Notes: a model not told the origin generated them from the sequence alone. 64,000 bases of DNA from Sarcophilus harrisii (GCF_902635505.1 NC_045427.1:334678411-334742410), one strand, 5' to 3'; counted from the stretch's first letter, positions 37,193 to 49,337 are shown. A program made the numbers and translations.

Positions 37193-37298
37193 TTTTATGT
37201 GACCTTGTCATCCTATCTGATTTAGCAGATGCATCCTTAACTCGGTTGTGATATTCTAAAAGGAATGTTCGCTCATGTTCAAAGAAATCATCTACATC
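37193..37298 (-). CDS. SNX6: SNX6 exon 7 (BAR helix 1)
   Basis: A 106-bp exon coding 35 residues (about 205-239) plus one base of S240: 'DVDDFFEHERTFLLEYHNRV' then 'KDASAKSDRMTRSHK'. It begins the BAR coiled coil. The acceptor is 'tctacag' and the donor AAA A|GTAAGT, with the split codon A+GT. It follows the largest intron (13.3 kb), which is full of nested retroelements. Confidence 0.97.
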
Positions 37299-37439
37299 CT
37301 GTAGATCAAAACAAAAAAACCAAGATTTTCAAGATTTTACTAAAGCTGGACTTTTTAAGGAAAGTTGAGCACTAAAGAACTGATGCTTTTGAAATGTGGT
37401 GGTAGAGACAGTCTCTTAAACAAGGAGTTCAAAAACAGT

Positions 37440-37725
37440 CAATACTTAAAAGAAATTAAGACTATTCAATGGAAAGTCAAATACTGAAGCTGAAACACTC
37501 TGGCCATATAATGAGAAAACAGGAATCACTGTATAAGACCTTGATGCTGGGAAAGACTGAAGGCCAAAGGAAAAGGGAACAACTGAGGATATGGATAATG
37601 TTATGTGAACAACGAACATGTACTTGAACAAATTTCAAGAGAAAATGGTAGAGAGAAGGGCCTGAGGATACTGTAGTCTATGAAGTCACAAATTCAAGAG
37701 ACATGAATAAACAATTGAAAAAAAT
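37440..37725 (+). repeat. RTE/BovB-like LINE 3' end (intron 6)
   Basis: Plus-strand: 'tggaaagtcaaatactgaag', 'tctggccatataatgagaa', 'cttgatgctgggaaagac', 'gaacatgtacttgaac' follow the order of BovB-type RTE ends. It begins about 140 bp upstream of exon 7. Confidence 0.8.
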
Positions 37726-38735
37726 TAACCAAATTTTTTGTTTAAATGTTTTTTCTTTTAAATCTGCACCAGTTACATGTTTAATATTCACAAGGGAAAA
37801 AGCAAATTTGTAAATCAATATTTTAATAACTGCATCTATGAAAGATAATGGTATAAATGACTAATTCTGTACACTTTATACATTCATTTAAAAGCATGAA
37901 AAGCAGTCATATGCTTTTAATTATTTGAGCAGAAACCTTTATAAGGTTCACATTTGCCTGTAGTGCTTAAGACATGGCCTTATAAGGAATATACTTCTAA
38001 AATTATGCCATTCAAAAATTAAATATGTATAATTAAAATGATAATATAAACTTCTTTATAAAATATGAAAAATAATGATGGACAGATTATGAGCCCTAAC
38101 ATCTTAAAAAACATAGTAGTAGAGAGTAAAACCAACAAAGAAAGTTTTGCAAAACATTCCACTAAGCTGAATTATATCTGGGGCATTCATGGGTGGAAAT
38201 GGAAAGTTCAGAAAGAATAAAAATGAAAAAGTTGTACAAAAATAATTTTAACTAAATGCTTTTTCCACCAATGACAGTGAAATCACACTTGGACAATGAA
38301 GTCTCAGGTATGATTTCTGGAAGAAGACATGCTACTGAAGAGAGCAAAGAAAAAGTAGCTGAACTGGACTAATCTCAAGTCTACGTAGGAAGATGAGAAA
38401 ATAGTACAATGAAAACACAAAGACTTATACTATATCTGAAGGAAAAATTACTAAAAGCATTGAAAAAATGTCTTTAATACTTTAAAAAAAGTTGATTGAA
38501 AGAACATCAATAATTACTTATTTTTAATTCTCATTCTCCCATCGACATAAAAAATGTGAAACATCAATAGAGGAATCAAGAGTATCTCTCTGATCTCTCA
38601 TCAATAAAGAATACATAGGTTTTTAGAAGCTAATTCAACAATGTATTTTATCTCTATCACCTTTAAATGAAAGATGTTAAGAATAGAAGAATCCATTAAA
38701 TGAAAGAAATTAAGAACTGATGAATCCATTGTTCT
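37726..38735. other. Intron 6 stretch, unannotated
   Basis: AT-rich single-copy-looking DNA; no named repeat or exon recognised. Confidence 0.4.
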
Positions 38736-41720
38736 TCTAAGTTTTTATCGAGTTCCAAATTCTCTCCCTCTTTCCATGTCTCTCCTCTACTGACAGAAGA
38801 CAAGCAATATATAAATTACAAATGTGAAATTGGGAAAAATATATTTTCATATTAAGTTCTGCTGGGGGGAAAAAGGCAAGAAAAATAAATTGAAAAAAAT
38901 CTGATTCATTCTATATTCAAGAACTCATATTTCTCTGAAGGAAATAGGATTTTTCATCATGAGTCCTTTGCAATTATCATGGACCATTCATTATATTCAT
39001 CAGAGTACCTAAGTTTTTCACAATTTCCTAGTTCTACTCATTTAACTTTGCAACAGTTCTTCGAAATCTTTCCAAGTTTTTCTGAAAATGGTCCCCTTCC
39101 TTACTTTTTATAGTAATACAACACAATCATATGCAACAACTTGAATCATTCTCCAAATTGATGGACATCCCCTCAGTTTCTAATTCTTTGCCATCACAAA
39201 AATATTCTGTACAAGTTGGAATCTGTTTTCTAATCCATTTTGAGAGCCATTACACTCAGTTATGGTTATTGTTTATTTCCCACCTGACTCCCCAATACAA
39301 TTTTTCTTCTCTTTATCATTCTTGTTTTATCCTATTCCTCTTTCAAAATGTTTTACTTCTGACCACTCCTCCTCCATAAACCCCCCATTTTACCAAATCT
39401 CCCCTTTTATTTGCCCTTTCTCCTCCTATTTTCGTTATTTATACCCAATTGAGTATATGCATATAATTCTTACTTTCATGTTTACCTTTTTATACTTCTC
39501 TTGAATCTTGTGTTTGTAAGACGTCTTTCTTATTCATTAAATATCCATTTTTTTCCCTTAAAGAAATATACTGTTTTGCTGAGTGATTCTTAATTGTAAT
39601 TTTAGCTCTTTTGCCATCTAGTGTGTCATTTCCCAAGTCTTCTCTCCTGCAATGTGTAAGGTGTTGTTAAAACGTGTACGATTTCATGTTTGCTTTGACC
39701 TGGGAGCTCTGAAATTTGGCTTTAATATTCATGAGAGTTTCCATTTTGGGATCTCTTTTAGGAGGAGATGGGTGAATTCTTTCCATATATGTTTTACCCT
39801 CTGTTTTTACTATGTATGGACAGCTTGGTGGTTTTTTTGGATAATATCTTAAAATATTAAGACTAAGTTCTTTTTTTGGTCATGCCTTTTCTGGTAGTCC
39901 ACTAATTCTTAAATTTCCTTTCCTTGATTTATTTTCCAGCTGAGTTTTTTTCTGTTAGGATATTTCATATATTTTAGTTTTTCATTCTCTTGACGCCTCA
40001 TGGACTTTCATGGCTTTCACTTGTCCATTAAAATTTTTTAAGGGATTATTTTTCCTCAGTGAGTTTTTATTCCTCTTGTTCCACTTAACCAATTCTGCCT
40101 TTTAAAGTTCTTCAGTGAATTTTTATGCCTCTTTTACCATTTGGCCAATTTGTTTTTTAAGATGCTATTTTCTTCATATTTTTGGTGTCCCTTTTACTAA
40201 GCTAATCCTCTTTTCTTGTATCATTCAATACCTTTCCCAACCCCCACTCTTATCTTTTTAACTTCCAGCTCTTTCTGAGCTCATGTCCAATTGGTATTTT
40301 CTTCTTTCTTTTGTAACTAGCATATTAGGTTGCTGTTTTCTTCTGTGTATCTTAGTCTCCCCTGATGCTGTAGTAGCTTTTTATGGTCATTTTTTTTTGT
40401 TGTTGTTATTTGCTCACTTTCCCAGGCTATTTCTTGATTATGAACTTTATATATAGGACTGTGCTCACTGAAGATGGGAAGGTAGTGTCCCAAGAGACTT
40501 TTTTGTGCTATTTTTCAGAGCCATTTTTTGGGGGAGGGTCTCTACAAATTTTTGATGCTTCCAAGACGGTATGATCTGGGAGAAGTTTGATCATCTCTCC
40601 TGGTGTGCTCTGGCACCCAGAAAAAGGTCTACTGCTCCTGTGCTGCCACGATCATTAGTGTTCTTACACCTTGATCCTACAATAAATGCAGGTCTCCAGT
40701 TCTGTGGATGCAAATGCTAATACTGCTTTCTTCCTTGGAACTGCTGTCAGGGTCTGTTTTCTTGTAACCATCCACAAGTGTTTCTCTCCATCCCGGAAGT
40801 GTGACCCAGAAACATGTATTGACAATAGAGGTGTCAATCAATACCAGCCAAGAGTCCCCTAAAATCTGTTACCAATTGTCCAAATCCCTTACTGCCTCTA
40901 GAATGAGAGTTCCCAAAGTAGCTGTTGCAGCCCCTAACATAAATGCTGTCAAAACGGCTTCCAAGACCAACTACTGGAACTACCACCTTTTGCACTATGG
41001 CCCCTGTGTCATAGACCTCTCCTGCTGACCTCCTCATCTGTCTTAGCATGTAATAATATCTCATTTTGAATTTTTGGTGAAGGCTATTCAAAATTTGATT
41101 TGAGGTCTTATTTTAAATTTGTTTGGAGAGGAATTCTGGAAAAGTCCACCTGATTTCTGTCTCTCGGCTAGCATCTTGTCTCATCTTTGTTTGTTGATTT
41201 TTTTGACCTTTTACTGTATTTTGGAATTCGGCTAAGTTTAACTCTTGAGAGGCTGGAGGTGTAGGGGACTATATGTCCTGAGCTTCAAGCTTTTATGTCT
41301 TAGCTGTTTCCACAGTTGAGGGTGGAGATGGGGGGGAGAAGGGAGAGAAAATTCTAAGTTTTCAGTGTTTTCCTAGTCCTTACCAAATAAGCCTTTGCTC
41401 CTTCATACAGTAATTCCTTACTTCTTTGAAACTGTGACAATACAGAAACAGGACCTTTGCTCCTTAATTACCACAAATGCCTCTCTGCCTTAGAACTGAG
41501 TTGTCAAGTGAGGCCAGATTATGGACCCAGGGTTCACACAGACTCTCCTATAACCTCTTTTTGAGCAGAGTCAAATAGACTTGCTTTTACTTTGAAGGCC
41601 CACAGTTGGAATTATTTCCAGTGTGCTGTACTTCTGGCCAATTCACACCTGAGCACCGCAAACTTTCCATCCTACCCTTCTAAATTGTCCTGGACTGGAA
41701 AAATGAGTTACTGTGACTTT
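38736..41720 (-). mobile_element. L1 LINE lacking the middle of ORF2
   Basis: Minus-strand L1 in order: 5' UTR-like sequence (41720-40420), ORF1 coiled coil and RRM/C-terminal region (40412-39520, with the repeated 'ttttaaagttcttcagtga'-type heptad DNA), the ORF1-ORF2 spacer (39500-39260), then directly the ORF2 C-terminal end and 3' UTR (39250-38736). The endonuclease and reverse transcriptase are absent. No reading frame is kept. Two separate insertions in the same orientation is the alternative to an internal deletion. Confidence 0.65.
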
Positions 41721-41721
41721 T

Positions 41722-42135
41722 TTTTTTGCTTATGTTCCTTAGAATTTGATTTGCATTTCCAATGGAGCAGTAATGAACTGAACCAGCTACGTCCAGAGAA
41801 AGAACTCTGGGTGATGACTAAAAACCATTACATTGAATTCCTAATCCCTATATTTATGCCCACCTGCATTTTTTGATTTCCTTCACAAGCTAATTGTACA
41901 ATATTTCAGAGCCTGATTCTTTTTGTACAGCAAAATAACAGTTTGGTCATGTATACTTATTGTGTATCTAATTTATATTTTAATATATTTAACATCTACT
42001 GGTCATCCTGCCATCTGGGGGAGGGGGTGAGAGGTAAGAGGTGAAAAATTGGAACAAGAGGTTTGGCAATTGTTAATGCTGTAAAGTTACCCATACATAT
42101 AACCTGTAAATAAAAGGCTATTAAATAAAAAAAAA
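41722..42135 (+). mobile_element. L1-type 3' end with poly(A) tail
   Basis: Plus-strand 3' UTR: 'gaaagaactctgggtgatg', 'cttcacaagctaattgtac', 'gtacagcaaaataacag', 'gccatctgggggagggggtg', then 'aaataaaaggctattaaat' and an A run. The reverse complement of the same segment appears at 45278-45568. It abuts the 5' side of the minus-strand L1. Confidence 0.8.
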
Positions 42136-42249
42136 ATTGATTTGACACACTTTCTTAAAGTTGTGTAGAGGGGAATACTGTAAGAGCTTGACAAAAATGC
42201 TCCCACCTCAGCTCCAATCTTACAGAATCTTTTGCAACTAGGTATCTCC

Positions 42250-43060
42250 AATTAATATATCAATATTCTTAAATGCCTTTTATGTGCCAGTCACTGTGCT
42301 AAGTAATGGAGACACAAAAATAGGCAAAAGACAGACAGTTGCTAGCCTCAAGGAGCTTACAATTTAATAAAGGGGAAAACATACCAACAAGTATATACAA
42401 AGCAAGTTATATGCAGGATAAATAGGAAATAAACGGAGAGAAGGCACTGGAATTCAAGTTATGCAAGATTTCCTGTAGGATGTGGGATTTTACTTAGGGA
42501 TTAAAGGAACCCAGAGAGGTCACTAGTCAAAGTGAAGAAAGAAAAGCATTTTAGGCTTGATGGACAGAAAGAATGCCTGGAGTTGAGAGATGAGGCGTTT
42601 TGTTTTGGAACAACCAAAAGGCCAATGTTAGTGGATCAAAAGTATGTGTCAAAGAATAAGATCAAAGGAGACAGAATAGATAAATTGAATGCCAAATGGA
42701 GAATTTTGTATTTGTTCGTAGAGACAATATGAAGCCACTGCAATTTATTGAGTGTGAGTTTGTATGTATGAAGGATGGGGAGGGAGGAGAAAGGTGGCAT
42801 GATGTGTTCTGACCTGTGCTTTTGGAAAATCACTCAACTGCTTGAATGGAAAATGGATTAGAGAAGGGAAGAGGCTTGAGGCTGGCAGACCCACCAGCAA
42901 GCTATTATAATAATCAAAGTGTGAGGTGATGATGGCTTGCAAGAAAATAGTGGCAATGTCAAAGACAAGGGGGAATATAAAAAAGATATTGCCAAGGTGA
43001 AATTGACATACTTCAGCAACAAACTGGATATGGGGAGATACAGATCAAGATCATTCAGGA
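42250..43060 (-). mobile_element. L2 LINE, C-terminal ORF2 and 3' end
   Basis: Minus-strand L2 of about 800 bp. The 3' end is at low coordinates ('gtgccagtcactgtgctaag', 'ctcaaggagcttacaat'). A remnant frame at 42942-42745 reads 'AIITSHFDYYNSLLVGLPASS', the conserved end of an L2/CR1 reverse transcriptase. It is longer than most L2 pieces here and dead. Confidence 0.8.
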
Positions 43061-43091
43061 TTCCTTGGAAAATGCAATAGCATAAATATTG

Positions 43092-43325
43092 TTATTCAAT
43101 CATTTGACTCTTTTTCACTCCGTGGACTATAGCACCTCAGGCCCTTCTATCCTCCACTATCTCTCAAAGTCTGTCCAAGTTCATGTTCATTGCTTCCATA
43201 ATAATATCTATCCACCTCATCCTCTGTCATGCAGATTTTTCATTCCTTTTTTCTTTTTCAATCTTTTTCAACATTAGAATCTTTTCCAATGATTTCTGTC
43301 TTCATATTACATGGCTAAAATATGC
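43092..43325 (-). repeat. RTE/BovB-like LINE fragment
   Basis: Minus-strand: 'cactccgtggactatagc', 'catgttcattgcttccat', 'atctatccacctcatcctc', 'cttttccaatgatttctg' in the order of an RTE 3' coding end. The next RTE piece faces the other way. Confidence 0.7.
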
Positions 43326-43744
43326 TTCAATAACATAAATAACCTTGTTCAGTGACTATCTCATAATAAACATCAGGTGAAGCATTAAACAAGGAGACTG
43401 TAAGCTTGCCAAAATTATTTCTCATTGAGATAGAGATCATTTATCCAGAGTCGGGGTCTGAAACAATTTCCTGTGAATGGTGATGAGATCCTCCTGTTTG
43501 TGGTTGATACTGTAATGATCATATCAATCAGAAAATCCTGGAATAGATCTGTAACAATTTAAAGGAATTTGGTCTACTTATCCATATAGCAAAGATTTCT
43601 ACATGAATTTTAAATGTACAACCTATAAAACTTGTTCAATAATATGTATATTTGGAACAATGTGCTAGGACCAGAGTTACTGAGGAGGTGAGAGTTAGAT
43701 TGCTTTCAGAAAGCTAAAAATGTCTTTTGATGATCTCAAACTTC

Positions 43745-44012
43745 ATTTTTTCAACACTACTATTAATAGCTAACTTACTATGTTATAGGAATTATACTAA
43801 GCACTTTAGAAATATTATCTCATTTGATACTCACAAGAATGCTGGAAGGTAGATACTAACAGTACCTCCATTTTAAAGATAAAGAAACTGAGGTAAATGG
43901 AGGTCAAGTGATTTTTCTAAGGTCACACAACTAGCGTGTAAGGCTAGATCTGCAGGTTTTTTGACTCCAGGTCCAGTGCTCTATCCATTGTGCTAACTAG
44001 TTGCTCCTAACA
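43745..44012 (-). repeat. MIR-like SINE inside the RTE element
   Basis: Minus-strand: 'aattatactaagcacttta', 'tatctcatttgatactcac', 'aaagaaactgaggtaaatgg', 'ggtcacacaactagcg', 'tgctctatccattgtgc'. It is long (about 265 bp) and well preserved. Confidence 0.8.
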
Positions 44013-44059
44013 TTTTATAGATGTTACTATATGGTAGTAAAACTTGAACACCAATACTT

Positions 44060-44213
44060 CCTTTTTTTTGGGGGGGGGGGGCGCTGGGGCAATTGGGGTT
44101 AAGTGACTTGCTTAGGGTCACACAGCTAGGAAGTGTCTGAGGCCACATTTGAATTCAGGTCTTCCTGACTTCAAGGCTGGTGCTCTATCCATTACACCAT
44201 CTAGCTGTCCCTA
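44060..44213 (-). repeat. Marsupial tRNA-derived SINE
   Basis: A G-rich start, then 'gcaattggggttaagtgac', 'agggtcacacagctagg', 'gaattcaggtcttcctgac', 'ctctatccattacacc' and 'atctagctgtccc'. Near full-length, minus strand. The G10 tract at 44073-44082 is unusual for the family. Confidence 0.93.
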
Positions 44214-44704
44214 ACACTAATACTTCCAAAAAACTAAGGTAAAGATCACACAGAGGACAATAAAGAAATAAAGAAGTATAAATAGTCAATATGAGCAGAC
44301 TACAACATGTAAACAATAAGGAACTATAAGAAATAAAAGAGATAACCTTCTAAGAACTATGTAACAAGAAAAAAAGATAAGACTTGAGATTAGCAGGGGG
44401 ATTAACGAACAGGAAGATATAATCAGTCTTTCACTAGTTCCTTTGAAATGCACATACCAAGTAAGGAAGGCACTCTGAATGGATCTCCTATAATGAACTT
44501 TGGGGAAGACAGAGACAAGACTGGCATAGGATAAGCAGGTTAGTTGAAGTGTAATATACAGAAAATTAATTCCTAAATCTATGAGATAACAAATTCACTT
44601 GAATATGAATATATGAAAGAAAAGGAATTTGGGAGAAAGAAAAAAAAATCTATTAAAAAATGATTCATTATATATATATCAACGCTTATTTCTGCAGGTA
44701 AATT

Positions 44705-45010
44705 CTTCCCAACAGAGGGAGCCAAGTGGCAGAATGGACAAACTCCTGGATCTGGAGTCAAAATGACTCTGAGTTCAAATATGGTCACAGAATAGCTATG
44801 TGCCCTTGGGTAAGTCATTTCATCTGTTTGCCTTAGTTTTCTCATCTTCAAAATGAGCTACAGAAGGACCAGCAGACTACTCTATTTTAGTTTTGGGAAA
44901 AAAGACAAAAACAAACAAACAAAAAAATCCTAAACAATAAAAAAAACAAAAAGAGGTTCATGAAGTCACACATGACTTAAATGGTTGAATAACAACAAAA
45001 ACAACCGCAA
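44705..45010 (+). repeat. SINE with RTE (BovB-like) tail
   Basis: Plus-strand: 'cctggatctggagtcaaaat', 'gagttcaaatatggtcac', 'gtgcccttgggtaagtc', 'ttctcatcttcaaaatgag', then an RTE tail 'gttcatgaagtcacacatg' and a (AAC)n end. A shared tail is how such SINEs borrow RTE machinery (family knowledge). Confidence 0.8.
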
Positions 45011-45262
45011 AATTATCCCCAACAGATCTGGCTAACACCAAAACAACTCAATTATTAGTAGAATTTCCCACATCCATAAAATATTAGTTATAGAGAAGAG
45101 CTGAAATAACTAGTTCATTTCCATAAATAAAATAATCTCAAAACCACAAAATATATATATATATAAAAAAACTCAACATCAATTAGGAACCAAATTTTAA
45201 AGAGAAAAGTTAAATGAATTATAGATTGAGATAGAGAATAGTACTATAATTGTGAAGGCTTT

Positions 45263-45583
45263 TAATCTTCTCTTTTCTTTTTTTTTTTTTTTTAATTTAA
45301 TAGCCTTTTATTTACAGGATATATGCATGGGTAACTTTACAGCATTAACAATTGCCAAACCTCTTGTTCCAATTTTTCACCTCTTACCCCCCCAACCCCT
45401 CCCCTAGATGGCAGGATGACCAGTAGATATTAAATATATTAAAATATAAATTAGATACACAATAATTATACATGACCAAAACGTTATTTTGCTGTACAAA
45501 AAGAATCAGACTCTGAAATATTGTACAATTAGCTTGTGAAGGAAATCAAAAATGCAGGTGTACATAAATAATCTTCTCTTTTC
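45263..45583 (-). mobile_element. L1-type 3' fragment inserted in the older L1, perfect TSD
   Basis: A 291-bp minus-strand fragment with poly(T) at 45278-45292, 'aatagccttttatttacagg', 'ccctagatggcaggatgacc' and 'tacaattagcttgtgaagg'. It is bounded by a perfect 15-bp duplication 'taatcttctcttttc' at 45263-45277 and 45569-45583. The host sequence reads on across the two sides as L1 ORF2. Confidence 0.92.
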
Positions 45584-45769
45584 AGAAGTAGATAAATCTA
45601 ATCCCCTTCTCCCTCCAAAAGAAAGAAATAAGTCAAGAAAGTGAACAGAATTTTAGATAAGGTAGATATGATTGATATCTGGAGAGTATTGAATGAAAGT
45701 AGCAAGTAACATCTTTTTTCTAAGCAATGCATAACTTTTTAAAAAATTAGTGTATAAGAATTTTAAAGT

Positions 45770-46345
45770 TAGAGTGGATGTTGGGGAACATCTGAATAAG
45801 TTATGGTATATATGAATGTAATGGAATATTACTGTTCTATAAGAAACAATCAGTAGGATAATTTCAGAAAGGCCTGGAAAAACTTGCACAAACTGATGGT
45901 GAGTTTTAAGTGAGTAGAATCAAAAGACATCATACACAGCAATAACAAAATTATGTGATGATCAATTGTGATGGATTAACAATGAGATGATTCAGGCCAA
46001 TTCCAATAAATTTGTGATGAAAAGAGCCATCTGAATCCAGAAACAGGACTACGGGAACTCAATATGGATCACAACATAGTATTTTCACCTTTTTTGTTGT
46101 TGTTTGCTTGTTTTTCCTCTCCTATTTGACCTGATTTTTCTTGTGCAGCATGATAAATGTGGAAATAAGAAGAATTGGAAGAATTGCTCATGTTTAATCT
46201 ATATTGGATTACTTGCTGTCTGGGGGAGGCTGGTGGGGGGAAGGGAAGGAGAAAAATTGGAACACAAGGTTTTGCAGGGGTGAGTGTTGAAAGATATCTT
46301 TGCATGTATTCTGAAAATAAATTATTAAAAATTTTTTAAAAGCAA
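45770..46345 (+). mobile_element. L1 3' end (C-terminal ORF2 and UTR)
   Basis: Plus-strand: 'tatgaatgtaatggaatat', 'gaaaggcctggaaaaac', 'gaatccagaaacaggac', 'tctgggggaggctggtgggg', 'gaaaataaattattaaaa' ending in an A-rich tail. It splits the older L1 between endonuclease and reverse transcriptase. Confidence 0.8.
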
Positions 46346-48669
46346 AAAGAGAATTGCAGATCAAAAATTAATTTGAGACCAAACAACCTAATTTTAAAAA
46401 CCTAATGGGTTAAAGAAAAAATTATAGAAACAATCAGTAACTTCATTGAAGAGAATGACAATAATTAGAGAACATATTAAAACCTACTGAATATAGCAAA
46501 AGCAGTGATTAGAGGAATAACGTAAAAAAAGTGAGCAAGTAAACCAATGAATTAGGTATGTTATTTTAAAAAAACCTAGAAGAAAAACTAAATATCCACA
46601 CCAAATTGGAAATCCTAAAAAATAAAGGTCAGATTATAAGAAAACCATTGAATTAATAAATAAAACTAGGAACTGGTTTTATGAAAAAAAAAAAAAAAAA
46701 ACACACCCCACAATATAACAGACAAACCATTGGTTAATTTGATAAAAGAGAGAAGAAAACCAAATTTCTAGTATTAAGAAAGGAAAGGGTAAATATATCA
46801 CTAACAAAGATGAAATTAAAGCAACTGGAGTTATTTTGCCCAAGTTTATGACAATACAATTTAAGTGAAATGGAAGAATATTTACAAAAACATAAATTGC
46901 CTAGATTAACAAAAGAGGAAATAGGCCTATTGTAAAAAAAAACAAAAACAAAAACATAAAAAACCACAACTGAATAAGCCATACATGAGCTTTCTAAGAA
47001 AAAAGCTCCAGGAGCAGCTGGATTTACAAATGAATTCTACTGAACTTTTAAAGATTAACTAATTCCAAAATAAATTCTTTGGAATAACAGGTAAAGATGG
47101 AATTCTACCAAATTCCTGTTATAAAACAAAAATGACACTGATGCTTGAACTAGAAAGAAAACGAATTCATTAATGAATATGAATGCAAATATCCTAAATA
47201 AAAAACTAGCCAAAAGACTGTAATAATATATTACAAAAATTGTACATTATGCTTAAATGGGATTTATACCAGGAACACAGGGATGGTTTTACATAAGGAA
47301 AACTACTAACATAATCTATTGTATCAATAAGAGTAAAAACATCAATTATATCAACAGATGCAGAAAAAGCTTTGGATAAAGGATACCACTCATTTCTATT
47401 AAAAAAAAACAAAACAACAAATGTATAGGTATAAATGGATTTCTCCTCAAATTGAAAAAAAAAAATTATCTAAAATCACCAGCAGGCATCTATGTAATGG
47501 GGAGAAGTTAGAAGCTTCCCCTGTAGTATTAGGTATAAAAGAAGTATTTCCATTATCATCAATATTATTCAATATTGAAATGTTGGAAATCCTAACAGTA
47601 GCAATAAGAAAAGAAACAGAAGTAAAAGGAATCTAATTAGGGAATGAATTATCTCTTTTAGCATATGATATATGTTATGATATAATGTGATGACATCATG
47701 AAGATGATATATATTTTTAAAAGTTATCCCAATTTGGGATTGGGAAATCCCAAAGAACTCAACTAAAAAATTAACTGAAATGACAATTTTAGAAAAGTAG
47801 CAGGATATAAAATAAATATACATAAATTATGAACATCCCATGTTCATGGACTCTAAAAGAAAAGATAGCAAAAGGTACCCTATTTAAAATACCTCTTGAC
47901 AATATAAAATACCTAGTAGTACATTTGCCAAAACAAACCTAGGAACTAGATAAACAAAATTATAAAAAAAAAAAATCAAATCAGATTTAAGTAATGGAGA
48001 AATAGCAATTGTTCATGAGTAGGCAGGGGCAATAAAACAAAAATGAGAATTTTACCTAATCTAATTTATATGTTGAATCCCATCACAATTAAATGAACAA
48101 AAACTTATTTTACTGAATTAGAAAATCTAATAACAAAATTTATTTGGAAGAACAAAGTCAAGAATATCAAGAAAAAATGTAAAGGAAGGAAGTTTGGCAC
48201 TACCAAATCTTAAAACTATTACTATAAGGCAGTAATTTTCAAAACTAGCTGGTACTAAAAAACAGATATATCAGTGGAGCAAAGAAGAAATACAATTTAT
48301 AGAAAACGAATATAATCTTGTATTTGACAAGTGGAAAGACTAGATTGTAGGATAAGAATTTGATATTTGGTAAAAACTATAAGTAAAACTAAAAAGTAAT
48401 ATGGCAGAAATTGGGCATAAACCAGTATCTTACCCATCGAGATAAGGATCAAAATAGATACATGGCCTACATATAAAACTGTCCCTCTCACCCCAAAAAG
48501 AGAGAAGGTCTGGATTATTTACAAACCAATAAAGTAATCTATGAATAATCAAATAAGCATTCAATTGAGTCACTGGCATTATGGCCTTTTAAAAACTAAA
48601 TCTGTACTTAAAACAGGTATAGGAAACTCTATCAAAGGAGACTGACACCTGTTATTTGCATCTTATAGA

Positions 48670-48775
48670 GTCTTAAAAAATTGGGGCAGTAAAAATTAAG
48701 TGACTTGCTAACCCAGGATCACACATTGCCAGTAAGTGTTGAGAAGCAAAACCTAGGTCTTCCTAATTCTGAGGC
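48670..48775 (-). repeat. SINE fragment
   Basis: 'attaagtgacttgctaacc', 'caggatcacacattgccag' and 'aaacctaggtcttcc' point to a diverged minus-strand tRNA-SINE or MIR. Confidence 0.6.
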
Positions 48776-49200
48776 TATGTCTATTTATTTTTCAGAGTTC
48801 CCTGAACTATTGGTTAACTACAGTTTTAAGAATACAACATCCTGCTATGTTTAATAAAATCAATATTTGTGTACTTTATATATGTATTCAAATCAGTAAA
48901 TATTTTTTGAGGATTTATTATGTGCAATGCTATAAGACAATCCCCACTTCAATCCTTGAAGTACACAGATACATGTAAATCTGTGTGTCTATACTCTTTC
49001 TCTCAAAGAACAGCTTATCACTTATATTTCAAGATTTATTGAAGGTATTTAAATTCTGGCTCAATTTACCTTGGTTCATATTTATCATTAAAAAAAATAG
49101 ATTCATCATCTTTAGAGAAGGATAATATATAACCAGTGAAGAAGAAAAAGCAGTATTGTTGGATTCCAACAAATAATGAATTTTATATGATCCTGAAAAA

Positions 49201-49337
49201 GACAATTAGTGAATGGGTAAGAATTTTTCTTATTCTACTAGAATACCGAGGGAGAAATTTTAAAAAAAATTAAAGACAATTAGTGAATGGGTAAGAATTT
49301 TTTCTTCTTCTACTAGAATACTGAGGGAGAAATTAAA
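49201..49337. repeat. Two-copy 74-bp tandem duplication
   Basis: The segment starting 'gacaattagtgaatgggtaa' at 49201 is repeated at 49275 with only a few changes ('ccgaggg' versus 'ctgaggg'). High identity indicates a recent local duplication in intron 6. Confidence 0.92.

Larger units (their letters stand above)
43330..44570 (+). mobile_element. RTE LINE (reverse transcriptase part), split by two SINEs
   Basis: Plus-strand RTE: 43440-43600 resembles the reverse transcriptase region with a damaged 'FVVDT' in place of FADD; 44016-44050 encodes 'LLYGSKT', the 'LLYG.ETW' end motif; 44220-44560 continues into the C-terminal region. The break at 43745-44010 is a MIR-like SINE and at 44060-44213 a marsupial tRNA-SINE. 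Dead. Confidence 0.6.
45040..48560 (+). mobile_element. Old L1 LINE, ORF2 endonuclease to C-terminus, nested insertions
   Basis: Plus-strand L1 ORF2 is recognisable for about 2.6 kb net: endonuclease end (45570-45740), 'INKTRNWFYEK'-type sequence near 46655, 'MEEYLQKHKLPRLTKEEI' at 46870, 'KAPGAAGFTNEFY' near 47007, 'GFIPGTQGW'-like sequence at 47262, 'LSSILFNIEMLEILTVAIRK' at 47550, and thumb/C-terminal parts to 48560. Many frame changes show it is old. It is interrupted by an antisense L1 fragment at 45278-45568 and by a younger L1 3' end at 45770-46345. Confidence 0.8.

Noticed and set aside
38736-42135. Twin-priming inversion joining the minus L1 and the plus L1 3' end
   Set aside because: The minus part has its own 3' UTR at its far end, so two separate insertions explain the arrangement more simply.
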